Shown piece after piece: positions 6,315-6,530 of a stretch of DNA of 6,530 bases (the first letter of the stretch is position 1; each line of letters begins with the position of its first letter). Source of the stretch: an uncultured Lachnospiraceae bacterium (lineage in GTDB: Bacteria; Bacillota; Clostridia; Lachnospirales; Lachnospiraceae); assembly GCA_910580015.1 (NCBI GenBank), contig CAJTVT010000043.1, positions 17,973-24,502 of the forward strand. The letters are read 5' to 3'. The notes under the pieces were generated by a model, which worked only from the letters and a program-made list of their open reading frames with translations, was not told where the DNA came from and searched no databases. Made by a program: the position numbers and the translations under genes.

Positions 6315-6370
6315 GCGAAATTATCCGCCATTGGATTAGATTTTTCTAATTATTAAAATCCATTCTTCGC
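6315..6370. repeat. Nested inverted repeat in the intergenic tail
   Basis: GCGAA (6315-6319) pairs with TTCGC (6366-6370). Inside it, TGGATT (6332-6337) pairs with AATCCA (6357-6362). Alternatively ATTAGA (6335-6340) pairs with TCTAAT (6345-6350) around a TTTT loop. The last two stems share bases 6335-6337 and exclude each other. No T-tract follows on the + strand, so this is not a standard terminator for the upstream gene. Its role is unknown, and chance pairing in AT-rich DNA is possible. Confidence 0.3.
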
Positions 6371-6468
6371 GCAATCTATGATGGAGCGTATGAGGAAGAT
6401 GAACATATAGAAAAAATATAGAGAAATTGGAAATATACAGAAATAAAAATCTTGAGCTTGAAAAGCCA

Positions 6469-6497
6469 TTGTAATACTAGTGTAGTGACCGTATTAT
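6469..6497 (+). promoter_or_regulatory. Sigma-A-like promoter reading out of the right edge
   Basis: TTGTAA (6469-6474; 4 of 6 to TTGACA) and TATTAT (6492-6497; 5 of 6 to TATAAT) are separated by the optimal 17 bp. Transcription would start near 6504 and leave the window, so the gene it serves is not visible. Confidence 0.45.
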
Positions 6498-6530
6498 ATT
6501 TAGTTAAACCTATTTATTCATTTTTCAGCT

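Larger units (their letters stand above)
6245..6530. other. Intergenic tail with no convincing gene
   Basis: This AT-rich stretch follows the membrane-protein gene to the right edge. No obvious intrinsic terminator with a T-tract follows the 6244 stop. It holds an inverted repeat around 6315-6370 and a promoter-like pair near the right end. Short open stretches have coding-like composition but lie in different phases: an 18-codon ATG frame from 6300 to the TAA at 6354-6356 with no Shine-Dalgarno site; a second frame 6350-6421 whose translation includes AIYDGAYEEDEHIEK; and a third, 6418-6474, including EIYRNKNLELEKPL. They could be a decayed small gene broken by single-base slips, or chance. 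I do not recognise any product. Confidence 0.4.

Overview
The window carries most of one well-known energy-conservation operon, followed by a separate membrane-protein gene. Base composition is moderately AT-rich by eye, Shine-Dalgarno sites are strong (AGGAGG type) and intergenic gaps are very short. The gene order rnfC-D-G-E-A-B is the one found in acetogenic and fermentative Clostridia. Together with a tandem PF06541-type membrane protein, this points to an anaerobic, low-to-moderate GC Firmicute, most likely Lachnospiraceae or a close relative. The genus cannot be fixed from this sequence alone.

Bases 1-4756 hold six co-directional genes for the Rnf complex (ferredoxin:NAD+ oxidoreductase, ion-translocating): rnfC (5' end cut by the window edge), rnfD, rnfG, rnfE, rnfA and rnfB. 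Spacing runs from an 8-bp overlap (rnfD/rnfG) to 37 bp (rnfC/rnfD), and no internal terminator is visible. By family knowledge, RnfB accepts electrons from reduced ferredoxin. These pass through the intramembrane RnfA/RnfE iron-sulfur site and the covalently bound flavins of RnfD and RnfG to RnfC, which reduces NAD+; the energy drives Na+ or H+ export. All the cofactor residues I could check are present: the RnfC flavin/NADH loop and two 4Fe-4S motifs, the flavinylation threonines of RnfD and RnfG, the paired membrane cysteines of RnfA and RnfE, and the RnfB cysteine ladder. No flavin transferase (apbE) gene lies in the window. RnfE ends in an extra cysteine-rich tail.

Bases 4757-4918 contain a Rho-independent terminator for the rnf operon with a perfect 10-bp stem and T-tract, then an 18/19-nt imperfect tandem repeat, then the Shine-Dalgarno site of the next gene.

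Bases 4919-6244 encode a 441-residue polytopic membrane protein. It has two diverged copies of the putative ABC-transporter type IV (PF06541) module and its substrate is unknown. The terminator suggests it is not part of the rnf transcript.

Bases 6245-6530 contain no convincing gene. There is a nested inverted repeat, some weak coding-like fragments in shifted frames, and a good sigma-A-like promoter (TTGTAA-N17-TATTAT) firing out of the right edge. I found no mobile element, CRISPR array, tRNA or rRNA, and nothing that amounts to an undescribed multi-gene system.
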